DNA of 64,000 nucleotides from Lientehia hominis (GTDB taxonomy: Bacteria > Bacillota > Clostridia > Lachnospirales > Lachnospiraceae): NCBI RefSeq assembly GCF_021044755.1, contig NZ_JAJNOR010000008.1:1-64000 (forward strand), in the 5' to 3' direction. Below the pieces are notes generated by a model that saw only the letters and a list, made by a program, of their open reading frames with translations, made no database searches and was not told the DNA's origin. Numbering within the stretch: position 1 is the stretch's first letter; each line of letters opens with the position of its first letter. The position numbers and the translations under genes are program-made. Below, one piece after another: positions 1 to 9,400 of this stretch.

Positions 1-888
1 TTCTCCTGTGCCGTCACAGCCGCTTCTTCGACCCTTGGCCCGATCATCCCGCCGAGCATGCCCCTCGTGGTATACGGCACCATTTCCGGGACCTCCATTG
101 GAGCCCTGTTCGTGGCTGGCGTAGTTCCGGGGATCATCATGGGCGTAGTCATGATGGCTCTGGTGTTCGTCTATGCCATCATTAAGAAGTATCCGAAGGA
201 CCGGCTTTATACGAAGCGTCAGCTCCTTCACGCGTGCAAGCAGGGATTCCTGCCCTGTATGACGCCTGTCATCATCCTGTTAGGCATCTATACCGGTATC
301 TTCACACCCACAGAGTCGGCCGCCATCGTGGTGATCTATGCGGCAATCCTGGGTATCTTTGTATACCGGGAGATCAATTTCAGAGAATTTGTAGAAGTGC
401 TGAAGGAGACCGTGGCGGATGCCATCGGCATCTGTATCCTGATCTCGGCGGCGACCCTGTTCGGGAACGTGCTGGTCAAGGCCATGATCCCGCAGACAGT
501 CATGGAGTTCATCGTGAACAGCATCAGCAATAAGTACGTGTTCCTGCTGATCCTGAACCTGGCGCTCCTGCTGGTGGGTATGTTCATGGAGACGGTGTCC
601 GCTATCACGATCCTGACGCCCATCATCCTGCCGGTAGCCGTGGCATTTGGGATCAACCCGATCCATCTTGGCATCATCATGGTGCTGAACCTGATGATCG
701 GCGTTCTTTCTCCGCCCTTCGGCGTGGTGCTGTTCGCCATCAACAAGGTAGGAGAGATCTCCTTCGGCCGTCTGGTGAAAGCGCTGATACCATGGTTTAT
801 CGTGCTCCTTGCCGCACTGTTTATTGTGACGATGGTTCCCTGGACCTGTACGTGGCTTCCTTCCACCATGGGACTTGGAGGACTATAA
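1..888 (+). CDS. dctM: TRAP transporter large permease (DctM-type), 3' part
   Basis: The gene is cut by the left edge of the window and about 295 codons are visible. The reading frame is open from base 1 and begins with the family-typical run AASSTLGPIIPPSMP, so the ATG at 58 is an internal methionine and not a start. The product is a polytopic membrane protein with hydrophobic helices throughout and a Gly/Pro-rich loop, GVLSPPFGVVLFAINKV, near residues 220-240 of the visible part, typical of the 12-helix permease of TRAP transporters. The family imports organic acids such as C4-dicarboxylates or sialic acid using an ion gradient, together with a small DctQ subunit and a periplasmic-type DctP binding protein, which must lie left of the window. 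The substrate cannot be told. A strong terminator follows 27 bases after the stop. Confidence 0.93.
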   Translation, partial: FSCAVTAASSTLGPIIPPSMPLVVYGTISGTSIGALFVAGVVPGIIMGVVMMALVFVYAIIKKYPKDRLYTKRQLLHACKQGFLPCMTPVIILLGIYTGIFTPTESAAIVVIYAAILGIFVYREINFREFVEVLKETVADAIGICILISAATLFGNVLVKAMIPQTVMEFIVNSISNKYVFLLILNLALLLVGMFMETVSAITILTPIILPVAVAFGINPIHLGIIMVLNLMIGVLSPPFGVVLFAINKVGEISFGRLVKALIPWFIVLLAALFIVTMVPWTCTWLPSTMGLGGL

Positions 889-914
889 AAATCTTTTGCT
901 GCAGATACATATTG

Positions 915-948
915 AGCCGCCTGTCCGGAAGAGGACAGGCGGCTTTTA
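915..948 (+). terminator. Rho-independent terminator after dctM
   Basis: A 12-bp perfect stem (AGCCGCCTGTCC paired with GGACAGGCGGCT) closes a 6-base loop and is followed by TTTTA. It ends the TRAP transporter operon. Confidence 0.9.
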
Positions 949-1161
949 TGTGGAATCATCGAAGGTATTTGTGACAGCAGGAGGGATATTCTCACTTAAA
1001 TCACAATACCAGGATGAGGAGTCGTGATATCAGTGAATTTTTAGGCCTTTGGGAGACACTATATAATCCTGATTTCAGCTTCTCGATTAATTAATATACG
1101 TCTGCTGTTTTCGGCAGCTGGAAGACTCTTGAATTATGGTGGTATTTTTCATATGTTTTAC
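949..1161. other. Intergenic stretch without recognised gene
   Basis: Between the dctM terminator and the ATPase promoter I see no convincing reading frame, RNA family or repeat. In particular, no ArsR/SmtB-type regulator gene is present here, although the operator just downstream calls for one. Confidence 0.6.
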
Positions 1162-1191
1162 TTGACAATCCACGGAAAAAGTGCTTATATT
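1162..1191 (+). promoter_or_regulatory. Sigma-A promoter of the metal ATPase gene
   Basis: TTGACA at 1162-1167 is followed after 17 bases by TTATAT (1185-1190); TATATT one base later is an alternative. The operator at 1195-1214 begins just downstream of the -10 box and covers the expected transcription start, an arrangement that suits a repressor. Confidence 0.75.
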
Positions 1192-1194
1192 AAT

Positions 1195-1214
1195 ATATGA
1201 ACAGTTATTCATAT
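1195..1214. promoter_or_regulatory. SmtB/ArsR-type metalloregulator operator
   Basis: The sequence ATATGAACAGTTATTCATAT is an imperfect palindrome with the half-sites TGAACA and TATTCA. From memory, the core TGAACAGTTATTCA equals the classical operator of the ArsR/SmtB family (SmtB, ZiaR, CzrA). Such repressors leave DNA when they bind Zn, Cd, Pb or Co. It lies between the -10 box and the ribosome binding site of the ATPase gene, so it predicts metal-induced expression. No regulator gene is seen in the window. Confidence 0.8.
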
Positions 1215-1249
1215 GTTTTTATGAGAATATATTCCGGAGGAGGATTGTT

Positions 1250-3859
1250 ATGAGACGTCCTATAACGATATTGGAGCATCAGCCTGACGAATGTGGCTGC
1301 GGCTGCGGCCATCACGACCACGACCACGTTTATGACCATGAAGATCACGATGAGGAATGTGGATGCGGTCACGGCCATCATGAACATGTCCACAGCCATA
1401 CTTCTGATTTAGATGAGGCGGGAAAAGGGACAGAAAAAAGTATTTTTCTTCTGGAAAATCTGGGATGTGCCCACTGTGCTTCCAAGATGGAAGAAAAGAT
1501 TCAGAAGCTGCCGGGAGTGGAGTCAGCGTCAATCACTTATGCGACGAAACAGCTTCGGCTGGCGGCGGGCGACCCGGAGGGCCTTCTGCCTCAGATTGAA
1601 GAGATATGTACATCCATTGAACCGGATGTCCGGATTGTGCGGAAGGAAACTCGGAAAACGAGTGTTGGACACGCGGCGTCCAGAACGAAAACTTATATAC
1701 TGGAGAATCTGGGATGCGCTCATTGTGCTTCCAATATGGAACAAAAAATCGCGCAGCTGCCCGGTTTGGAGGCCGCAACACTGACTTATGCGACGAAACA
1801 GCTGCGGATCACAGCGCCGAATCCTGAAAAATATCTCCCTCAGATTCAGAAAATCTGTACTTCCATAGAAGCGGGAGTGCGAGTGGTGGACCGGGATGCT
1901 GCCGCGGCCACCGGAACAGTGGAAAAACAGGAACGGAGCGAAAAGGCAGAAAAGAGCCGCAGAAGAGAAGAAAGCATTTCGGTGGAGCGGAAATCCCTAA
2001 TCTGTATTATCCTCGGCGCGGTTCTGTTCATAGCAGGCGAGCTGCTGGAGAAGAACGGATTCGGTCCGGAGATCGTGATTCCGATAAATGTTGTAGCCTA
2101 TATCATTTTGGGAGCCAAGATTGTATGGACAGCACTCCGCAATCTGACAAAGGGCCACCTGTTTGACGAAAATTTCCTGATGAGTATTGCTACGCTGGGA
2201 GCCTTTGCCATCAGAGAATATCCGGAAGCCGTGGGCGTTATGCTGTTTTACCGGATAGGAGAATACTTTGAGCAGAGAGCGGTAGCGAGAAGCCGCAGCC
2301 AGATCATGGATGCCATTGATATGAGGCCGGAGGTGGTGAGCCTGGTATCAGGTGATGAGGTCCGGGTGATCGGAGCGGAAGAGGCGCGGGCCGGCGACGT
2401 GCTCCTGGTGAGGCCGGGAGACAGAATTCCCCTGGATGGTGTGATTTTGGAGGGTGAGAGCCGGATCGATACCTCGCCGATCACGGGAGAGCCGGTGCCG
2501 GTACATGCCGGTGCGGGCGATGCCGTTACGTCGGGCTGCGTGAATACCTCAGGACAGCTTAAGGTCCGTGTGGAAAAGGTACTGGAGGAATCCATGGTGA
2601 CAAGGATTCTGGATTCTGTGGAGAACGCGGCGGCCAGCAAGCCGAAAATCGACCGGTTTATCACAAAGTTCGCCAGAATATATACTCCGTTTGTAGTGGT
2701 GCTTGCAGCAGCGACGGCGGTAATTCCGTCTCTGGTGACGGGAAACTGGGATTATTGGGTCTATACGGCTCTGTCATTTTTGGTGATGAGTTGTCCCTGC
2801 GCTCTGGTGCTCAGCGTGCCGCTTGCGTTCTTTTCCGGCATCGGAGCGGGATCAAAAAAAGGAATTCTGTTTAAAGGCGGAGCATCCATTGAAGCGATGA
2901 GCGCGGTCAACGCCGTGGTAATGGATAAGACCGGGACCATCACGGAGGGAAATTTTGTAGTTCAGGAGGCGGTGCCCGCAGCCAGCGGCAGAGAAAATGC
3001 CGGGACAAACGGAACGCAGGGAATATTGACTGCGGATGGTCTGCTCCGAATCTGCGCCAGCTGTGAACAAAGCTCCACCCATCCCATAGCGGCCAGCATC
3101 GTGGCAGAGGCCCGGAAGCGGGGTCTTGAGCTGGAAAAACCCGACAGCCTGGAGGAAATAGCAGGACACGGGATACGGGCGTCCTTGGATGGAGCGGAGA
3201 TTCTCTGCGGAAACAGGAAGCTGATGGATAAGTTCCTGGTGTCCATAGAGGGAAGCCGTGCCGGAACCTTTGGTTCTGAGGTGTATGTTGCGGTCAATCA
3301 GCTGTATGCCGGGCATATTGTTGTTGCGGATACCATTAAAAAGGACGCGAAGCCTGCGCTTCGCTGCCTGAAGAAAATGAATGTGGCAACGGCCATGCTG
3401 ACCGGCGACGGTGAAGAGAGTGCCAAAGCCGTGGCAGAAGAGATTGGGCTGGATGAGGTCAGAGCAAAGCTGCTCCCTGAGGATAAACTGGCTGAATTGA
3501 CCAGAATAAGAGAAAAATATGGGTCCGTAATGTTTGTGGGAGACGGAATCAACGACGCGCCGGTGCTGGCCGGAGCCGATGTGGGAGCGGCCATGGGAAG
3601 CGGTGCTGACGCGGCCATTGAAGCGGCGGATGTAGTATTTATGACTTCAGGAGTGGAAGCGATTCCTCAGGCCCTTGGAATCGCCAGAAGCACAAAGCGG
3701 ATCTCCTGGCAGAATGTGACCTTCGCCCTGATCATTAAAGCGGCAGTCATGGTACTTGGTCTTTGCGGGTACGCGTCCATGTGGGCAGCGGTATTTGCGG
3801 ATACTGGAGTCGCCATGTTATGCGTGCTGAATTCCATAAGGATCTTGTATCATAAGTGA
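1250..3859 (+). CDS. Zn/Cd/Pb-exporting P1B-type ATPase
   Basis: This 869-residue heavy-metal pump hydrolyses ATP to export divalent soft-metal ions across the membrane. The N-terminus (residues 14-50) is very rich in His, Asp and Cys. Two HMA domains follow, each with the metal-binding run GCAHCAS (about 72-78 and 155-161). Further motifs are TGE (412-414), the ion-site CPC (515-517), the phosphorylated aspartate in DKTGT (559), HP (611-612), TGDG (718-721) and GDGIND (764-769). Lys830 and Asp851 in the last two helices match the residues that mark the ZntA-type P1B-2 subgroup, so Zn, Cd or Pb is more likely than copper. I chose ATG 1250 because GGAGGAGG precedes it by 7 bases. An in-frame GTG at 1181 lies inside the promoter and is unlikely. 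The SmtB-type operator upstream supports the specificity. Confidence 0.93.
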   Translation: MRRPITILEHQPDECGCGCGHHDHDHVYDHEDHDEECGCGHGHHEHVHSHTSDLDEAGKGTEKSIFLLENLGCAHCASKMEEKIQKLPGVESASITYATKQLRLAAGDPEGLLPQIEEICTSIEPDVRIVRKETRKTSVGHAASRTKTYILENLGCAHCASNMEQKIAQLPGLEAATLTYATKQLRITAPNPEKYLPQIQKICTSIEAGVRVVDRDAAAATGTVEKQERSEKAEKSRRREESISVERKSLICIILGAVLFIAGELLEKNGFGPEIVIPINVVAYIILGAKIVWTALRNLTKGHLFDENFLMSIATLGAFAIREYPEAVGVMLFYRIGEYFEQRAVARSRSQIMDAIDMRPEVVSLVSGDEVRVIGAEEARAGDVLLVRPGDRIPLDGVILEGESRIDTSPITGEPVPVHAGAGDAVTSGCVNTSGQLKVRVEKVLEESMVTRILDSVENAAASKPKIDRFITKFARIYTPFVVVLAAATAVIPSLVTGNWDYWVYTALSFLVMSCPCALVLSVPLAFFSGIGAGSKKGILFKGGASIEAMSAVNAVVMDKTGTITEGNFVVQEAVPAASGRENAGTNGTQGILTADGLLRICASCEQSSTHPIAASIVAEARKRGLELEKPDSLEEIAGHGIRASLDGAEILCGNRKLMDKFLVSIEGSRAGTFGSEVYVAVNQLYAGHIVVADTIKKDAKPALRCLKKMNVATAMLTGDGEESAKAVAEEIGLDEVRAKLLPEDKLAELTRIREKYGSVMFVGDGINDAPVLAGADVGAAMGSGADAAIEAADVVFMTSGVEAIPQALGIARSTKRISWQNVTFALIIKAAVMVLGLCGYASMWAAVFADTGVAMLCVLNSIRILYHK

Positions 3860-3884
3860 AACGTGCCACTACAGAAGAGTATGA

Positions 3885-3910
3885 AGAGTCCGGCTTGCCG
3901 GGCTCTTTGC
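3885..3910 (+). terminator. Terminator after the metal ATPase gene
   Basis: AGAGTCCGGC and GCCGGGCTCT form a ten-pair stem with one G-T pair and a tight loop, followed by TT and a T-rich stretch. Confidence 0.75.
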
Positions 3911-3954
3911 TGTGTAACAGATGACAGTCATACAGGAAAAAATCCATTTTTGTT

Positions 3955-4070
3955 TTCTGGCTGCTAATTTGAAAGAAATGCTCCTCTTCCCGCACTGAAA
4001 TAATCTCTAGTTTGTTCTGAAAGCCATTGAGGCGGTCCACAGACAGAAGTTTCGGACCGTCACGATTTCC
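3955..4070. repeat. Decayed fragment of the TIR-bounded repeat family (copy D)
   Basis: Positions 4042-4069 match the left-end core of the 442-bp element at 33348 (GACAGAAGTTTCGGACCG against GACAGTAGTTCCGGACCG, then TCACGATTTC in both). The adjoining 3955-4037, read on the minus strand, resembles another module of that element (CCGCCTCAATGGCTTTC, then TTATTTCAGTGCGGGAAG). The modules are in opposite orientation to each other, unlike in the complete copies, so this looks like a rearranged relic. Confidence 0.6.
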
Positions 4071-4232
4071 TGACTAGGACTAATAGAATGATTCCAAAAA
4101 GTATTTAGTATCATACCCAAGGGCACCCCTAAATACATGCCCTCTGGGCAGACGCACTTCGTATAAGAGAACTCTGCACTATTACTATACGCAGGACCGG
4201 AAAATATATCAATAGGTTCGCTGGTATTTCCC
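4071..4232. other. Intergenic stretch with small inverted repeats
   Basis: No gene is evident. There is a short perfect hairpin, TGCCCTCTGGGCA (4139-4151), and a CGTATA / TATACG inverted pair around 4159-4190. The stretch separates the metal ATPase from the accessory region and may be a boundary or an old mobile-element end. That is only a suggestion, since no matching sequence was found at the other side near 13.8 kb. Confidence 0.3.
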
Positions 4233-5555
4233 CTACCCTTTCGTGGAGAGGCCGTCCACTAAAAGCCGCAGGGTGAACATGCCGTCCTGGGCCTTAAAAT
4301 CCAGGGTGGAGTGGTATTTTTTCGCAAAGGCCGCAATCGACCGGCTTCCCGTGCCATGGCCCTCTCTGGTGGAAAGCGGGAGGCCGTCTTTATCAAAGAC
4401 GACGTTTCCGGTATAGGGGTTTCTGACCTCAAAAATCAGCTTATCCCCAAAGAACCGGAACTTGAGCCATATCCCGCGCCGTCCCGGTTCCACGTCCCGG
4501 CAGGCGTTTATGGCGTTTTCCAGGGCGTTGCTTAACACCACGCCCAAATCCAACGGAGACAAGGGGACTTCCTTTGGGAAATCCACATCAAAATGGAGCG
4601 TGGTCCGCTCTTTCCCGGCCTGTTCTGCGAATACGGAAAGCACGGAATTGACCGCCGGATTGAGACAAAATTTACGCACCTTTGTTTCTTCAAACACCGC
4701 CCCCAGCTCTGACAGGTACTGTGCCGCTTCCCCGGCCTGTCCGTTCCCCAAAAGAGTGGAAAGCACCGCCACATGGTGGCGCATGTCATGGCGCAGGCCG
4801 CTCATTTTTTCCTGGGCCGTGTCATAGACCATGCACTGGTTTTGAAGCGCCGAAACCTGAAATTCCATGAGGGACCGGTTATAGAGTTCCCGGTAGAGCT
4901 GTTCCTTGGAATGGAAATGCCGGATCAGGGTGACATAGACGGCGGCAAGGAAACAGACCAGCAGGGCGAGGGCCGGGATAAATTCTTTTTTTAAGACGCT
5001 CCCATAGTGCAGGACGATCGTATCCGGACCGTGCGGGGTGCGCATACAGGCGGCAAGAAAGGCAACATAAGCGGAAAGAAACAGCACGGGGATCAGACTG
5101 AGCGCCCCGAACCCACGGGAGCCGTTTTCCATAACCGACAGCATGGGGCCGCGCAGGTAACGCAGCACCAGGAACCCGCACGCCAGAAGGAGCAGGCCCT
5201 CCGCCAGAAAGCCGGGAACCGGAACCGATAAGGGAAGCAGCGCGCTGAGCAGCCCGGAGGACAGGAAGCATAAAAGCGCGGCGGAAAGCTCCGTAAAAAA
5301 GGAGAACACAAACCGCATATCCCGGTAGGCGGACAGGTAAAAAAACACCAGGAAGGCAGCTCCCATGATGGGGAGCAGATAGGCCGGGCCGTTCGTGATG
5401 GCAAGCCGCTCCATAAGGAGGCCGTAGGCGGCAAGGGCCAGCGTGAAAATCCCCATGACGGCCACGGACTTCCAAACAGAAAACCGCAGCCGGATCAGGG
5501 AGCAGACAACCAGACACAAGACGGGGACAAGAACTAAAGTGCGGAGTACCAGCAT
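4233..5555 (-). CDS. AgrC/ComD-type sensor histidine kinase (GHKL ATPase)
   Basis: A 440-residue membrane sensor kinase of the HPK10 type. Residues 1-210 are almost wholly hydrophobic with six or seven helices, the usual receptor region for secreted peptides in AgrC and ComD. The phospho-acceptor is His256 in GLRHDMRHH, followed by the N-box LSNALENAINAC (341-352) and a GHGTGSRS glycine loop (399-406), with no long G1 box, as usual in GHKL kinases. The gene starts one base after the stop of the response regulator upstream, so the two are translated together. No agrB-like protease or agrD-like peptide gene is visible nearby, so the ligand is unknown. The divergent neighbour is a giant surface protein, a plausible target of the pair. 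Confidence 0.9.
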   Translation of the reverse strand: MLVLRTLVLVPVLCLVVCSLIRLRFSVWKSVAVMGIFTLALAAYGLLMERLAITNGPAYLLPIMGAAFLVFFYLSAYRDMRFVFSFFTELSAALLCFLSSGLLSALLPLSVPVPGFLAEGLLLLACGFLVLRYLRGPMLSVMENGSRGFGALSLIPVLFLSAYVAFLAACMRTPHGPDTIVLHYGSVLKKEFIPALALLVCFLAAVYVTLIRHFHSKEQLYRELYNRSLMEFQVSALQNQCMVYDTAQEKMSGLRHDMRHHVAVLSTLLGNGQAGEAAQYLSELGAVFEETKVRKFCLNPAVNSVLSVFAEQAGKERTTLHFDVDFPKEVPLSPLDLGVVLSNALENAINACRDVEPGRRGIWLKFRFFGDKLIFEVRNPYTGNVVFDKDGLPLSTREGHGTGSRSIAAFAKKYHSTLDFKAQDGMFTLRLLVDGLSTKG

Positions 5556-5556
5556 A

Positions 5557-6285
5557 TCAGCTTCCCCCTTTCTTCAGCAGGAAATCCATGTACCGGTCCT
5601 TTGTTTCCCGGTAGGTACGCCGGGCCACCGGAATGTTGGCGCCGTCTTCCATCGTGATGATATCGGCGGAAAAAAGCCGGACACAGTCCATGTTGATGAG
5701 GTAGGCCCTGCCCTGGGGAATAAAGTCCGGGCAGGACAGCACCTGCGGGGCAATCTCATGGAGGGTGAGGGAGGCAGTGGAGGTGCGCACCACGTTTCCG
5801 TCCCGCATATGAAAATACAGCGTCTTTTCGTAATGCTCAATATAAGCGGTCTGCAGCAGGTTCACCTGGATGGTTCCCCTAGGCGTGGGGACGGCCATCC
5901 GCGGCGGTTCCTCTCTAATAAGCAGGCGCAGGGCCTTTTCCATCGTCTCCTGAAAGTCCGTTTCCCGGACTGGCTTTAACAGATACTGGAGCGCGCCTAC
6001 CTGGTAGGCGTAGAGCGCGTATTCATCGGAGGTAGTCAGATAAATGAGGACACAGTCCCGGTCACTTAGGCGGATTTCTTTGGCCAGTTCAATGCCGCTT
6101 CTGCCGGGCATGAGAATGTCCAGCAGGTAGAGATCGTAACGCTTCCCGGAAGCCAGCAGGCTCTCGGCGTCAGGGTAAACATCTATACAGGCCGTACTGT
6201 CCTGTGTATCAAAAAAAGAACGGGCCAGCGTTGCAATCTGTTCTAAGCAGCTAGAATCATCATCGCATACAGCAAGGGTTGGCAT
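5557..6285 (-). CDS. AgrA/LytTR-family response regulator
   Basis: A 242-residue response regulator. Residues 1-120 form the receiver, with the acidic cluster CDDD at 7-10 and the phosphorylated Asp56 in LLDILMP. Residues 133-237 form a LytTR DNA-binding domain (TAYIEHYEKTLYFH, INMDCVRLF, RRTYRETKDRY). It is encoded just before the AgrC-like kinase and should be its partner. I chose the ATG at 6285 because AAAGGAG lies 7 bases upstream. An upstream extension of 16 codons is open but would place a pair of 11-bp direct repeats close to or inside the coding region. LytTR proteins bind such direct repeats about two helical turns apart, and the pair at 6333-6364 fits. Confidence 0.92.
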   Translation of the reverse strand: MPTLAVCDDDSSCLEQIATLARSFFDTQDSTACIDVYPDAESLLASGKRYDLYLLDILMPGRSGIELAKEIRLSDRDCVLIYLTTSDEYALYAYQVGALQYLLKPVRETDFQETMEKALRLLIREEPPRMAVPTPRGTIQVNLLQTAYIEHYEKTLYFHMRDGNVVRTSTASLTLHEIAPQVLSCPDFIPQGRAYLINMDCVRLFSADIITMEDGANIPVARRTYRETKDRYMDFLLKKGGS

Positions 6286-6332
6286 GGCGGTTTCTCCTTT
6301 CGTCAGGCTGTCTGGCAGAGGTTGTCGGAACA

Positions 6333-6364
6333 TTCGGGAAGTCAGATCGACACTTCGGGAAGTC
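6333..6364. promoter_or_regulatory. Candidate LytTR-regulator binding site (two direct repeats)
   Basis: TTCGGGAAGTC occurs twice, at 6333-6343 and 6354-6364, exactly 21 bases apart start to start. AgrA, ComE and VirR type LytTR regulators bind imperfect 9-11 bp direct repeats with this spacing. The site lies in the divergent region between the regulator gene and the surface-protein gene. A weak -10-like TAGAGT at 6391-6396 is placed suitably for activation of the rightward gene. Confidence 0.6.
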
Positions 6365-6499
6365 CGGCTTTATTCTGTTGACGGATATGGTAGAGTAATG
6401 GGAATTGGAGCTGAAAAGTTCTGATTTTATATTTATGATTTCAAGTTTAATGATTTTCCATGGAAAGTCAAATGGATTTGCATCGGGAGGAAGAACGAC

Positions 6500-9400
6500 A
6501 TGAGAAATAAAAGGATGAAACAGATATTCGCATATCTGCTGACGGTATCGCTGCTGTTTTCTCAGGCAGGGATAGGCGCTTACGCAAAGGGGACGCAGGG
6601 AGAGAACGATCCAGGGGGCCTGTGTGAACACCATCCGGCGCATATCCAGGACTGCGGCTATACAGAGGGCCATCCCTGCGGGCATGAGCACGACGAGAGC
6701 TGCTATTCCCTGGTGCCGGAGTGTGTCTATGAGGAGGACGGCGGTAAGGCTACCCCATCAGACGCGGAGGAACAGGAACACGAATGCAGCGGAGATAACG
6801 GCTGTATTAAAAGGGTATTGGACTGCCCTCACACCCATGATGAAACCTGCGGGTACGAAAAAGCGCACCCCTGTGAGTATGTGTGCGGCATCTGCGGCGG
6901 GAAAGACAACAGCATTCCCAGCGGGGACTGCCACGCGGCAAAGGAACCGGTGGTTGAGGGAGAAACCGTGATGGAGTTTTCCAGTCTGGACAAGGCCGTG
7001 AAGACACGGGAAGTGGAGGCTGGAACAGCCCTTGACGTATTAAAGCTGCCAGAGAGCCTGGAGGCGACGGTCTATTCCGGGGATGAAACGGGTGATTCAG
7101 ATACCATTACGGTGGTTTCCATAGAAGTCCTGTCCTGGAACAGCGAACCGGCCTACGAGGGGGAGCCGGGAACCTATGTGTTGACGCCAGAGTTTACGGA
7201 GGATTATCCGGTTCAGGACGGCAGGGCTGTTCCCACAATCACTGTGACGGTTAAGGAGACGAATGAAGCAAAGGCGGTCTGTGCCCTGATTGACGCGCTC
7301 CCCACGGTGGAAAGTATTTATGAGGATATGGAGGAGACTTTCAAGAAGATAGAATTTGCGGACAAGCTGGGGCAGAGGGAGACGCTGGCGGTTGGCGATA
7401 AGTTTACAGTGGATTTGTTAAATTATAAGGTGACAGGCATTGATCCTGCCGAAGTGGAAGTGACCGGGCATTTTGCTGGAACAGGAGCTACGGGTGAATT
7501 GAACATCCCGGCGCAGGTTTCAGTATCAGAAGGAGGCATTGCCTATGCTGTGACCAGTATTGGGAACGGTGCGTTTGTTGGCTGTTACAATCTGACAGGA
7601 GATTTGACGATTCCCTCCAGTGTGACAAGCATCGGGAATTCTGCGTTTTGGGGCTGTGACAAACTGGACGGGAATTTGACGATTCCCTCCAGTGTGACAA
7701 GCATCGGAAGTTATGCGTTTGCTGGCTGTAGCAAACTGGAGGGGAATTTGACGATTCCCTCCAGTGTGACAACTATCGGAGATTTTGCGTTTAATAACTG
7801 TAGCAAACTGGAGGGGGATTTGACAATCCCCGACAGTGTGACAACCATAGGGAATTCTGTGTTTAGCTACTGTAGTAATCTGAGCGGGAATCTGACAATA
7901 TCTGACAAAGTAACAAGCATCGGGAGTTATGCGTTTTCTAGCTGTAGCAATCTGAAAGGGGATTTGAAGATTCCCACCGGTGTGACAAGCATCGGAAGTT
8001 ATGCGTTTTGGGGCTGTAGCAAACTGGACGGGAATTTGACGATTCCCTCCAGTGTGACAAGCATCGGGAGTTATGCGTTTTCTGACTGCAGAAAATTGAG
8101 AGGGAATTTGACGATTCCTACCGGTATGACAAGCATCGAGAGTTTTGCGTTTCAGAACTGCAGCAATCTGACTGGGAATTTGACAATCCCCGACAGTGTG
8201 ACAAGCATCGGGAAAAATGCGTTTCAGGGCTGTAGCAATCTGACTGGGAATTTGACAATCCCCGACAGTGTGACAAACATCGGGAGTTTTGCGTTTCAGA
8301 ACTGCAGCAATCTGAAAGGGGATTTGAAGATTCCCGCCGGTGTGACAAGCATCGGGGATTCTGTGTTTGAGAACTGTGGCAATCTGAGCGGAAATTTGAA
8401 GATTCCCACCGGTGTGACAACTATCGGAGCGTTTGCGTTTAGTAACTGCCGCAGCCTGACCGGGAATCTGACGATCCCCTCCAGTGTGACAAGCATCGGA
8501 ATTCATGCGTTTTCTGGCTGTAGTAAACTGGACGGGAATTTGACGATCCTCGCCAGTGTGACAACTATCGAGGCGTATGCGTTTTATAACTGCCGCAACC
8601 TGACCGGGAATTTGACGATCCCTACCGGTGTGACAAGCATCGGGAATTCTGCGTTTTATGGTTGTAGTAAACTGGACGGGAATTTGACGATCCCCGCCAG
8701 TGTAACAAGCATTGGGAATTTTGCGTTTAACGAGTGTGAATTTACAACGCTGAAAATAAAATTGAAGGATGATACAAGCATTACACCGATTTTGGTGCAG
8801 AAGGATACATTTACAGATGGCATATTCTCTAGGAATATTGTATTTCTTGACAACAGCGGAGATTCTATTGATGGTACTACTATCCCTACTCTGGGAGCGG
8901 CGGCAAAAGCATACAAAGAGGTAAATGACGGAAATGTCACGGATAATGTCTGGTACGGCTGGGAATTACCTGTTCCCACCTATTCCGTAACCATTACCGT
9001 CCAAAAGGATGGCTCGGAATGGGGTGACCATGGCAGGACATTTTATTTGGTGAGCAATGATGCTGCAACCACAGACCTGACCGCTGTGGCGGATGGAATC
9101 TACGATATTTATGACGCCACGGACACCGGAGTGGATTCGAATGGCGTGGACACCGGTGTGGATGTAACCGTGGACGGCGGTGATGTTGACAGTACAGATC
9201 CAGTTCATTATTATACGGTGACGTTTTATGACGGCGCTGACCCTTACAGTGATGGCACAGAGCAAAAGCCGCAGATCATTCTGGACGGGCAGAAAGCTCA
9301 TAAACCGGATGCCCCAATAAAGGATGATTTGATATTTAACGATTGGAAGTTATCAAGTGAAACAAATAGCTTTGATTTTGAGGTGTCCACCATTTCTCAA

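Noticed and set aside
1181..1249. N-terminal extension of the metal ATPase from GTG 1181
   Set aside because: This region is occupied by the -10 box and the SmtB-type operator, and a strong Shine-Dalgarno serves ATG 1250.
3911..4232. AgrD/AgrB-like peptide system beside the AgrC-like kinase
   Set aside because: Neither strand encodes a small peptide with a plausible leader or a membrane protease here or at 6286-6499.
7526..8506. Long antisense frame (326 codons) through the leucine-rich repeats
   Set aside because: It is a by-product of the 72-bp repeats: the minus strand repeats CHTGGNRQIP-like units with no start signal, and the plus strand carries the family-typical LRR protein.
7604..8755. 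CRISPR-like array
   Set aside because: The repeats are 72 bp, direct, without unrelated spacers, and stay in frame as protein repeats. No cas genes are present.
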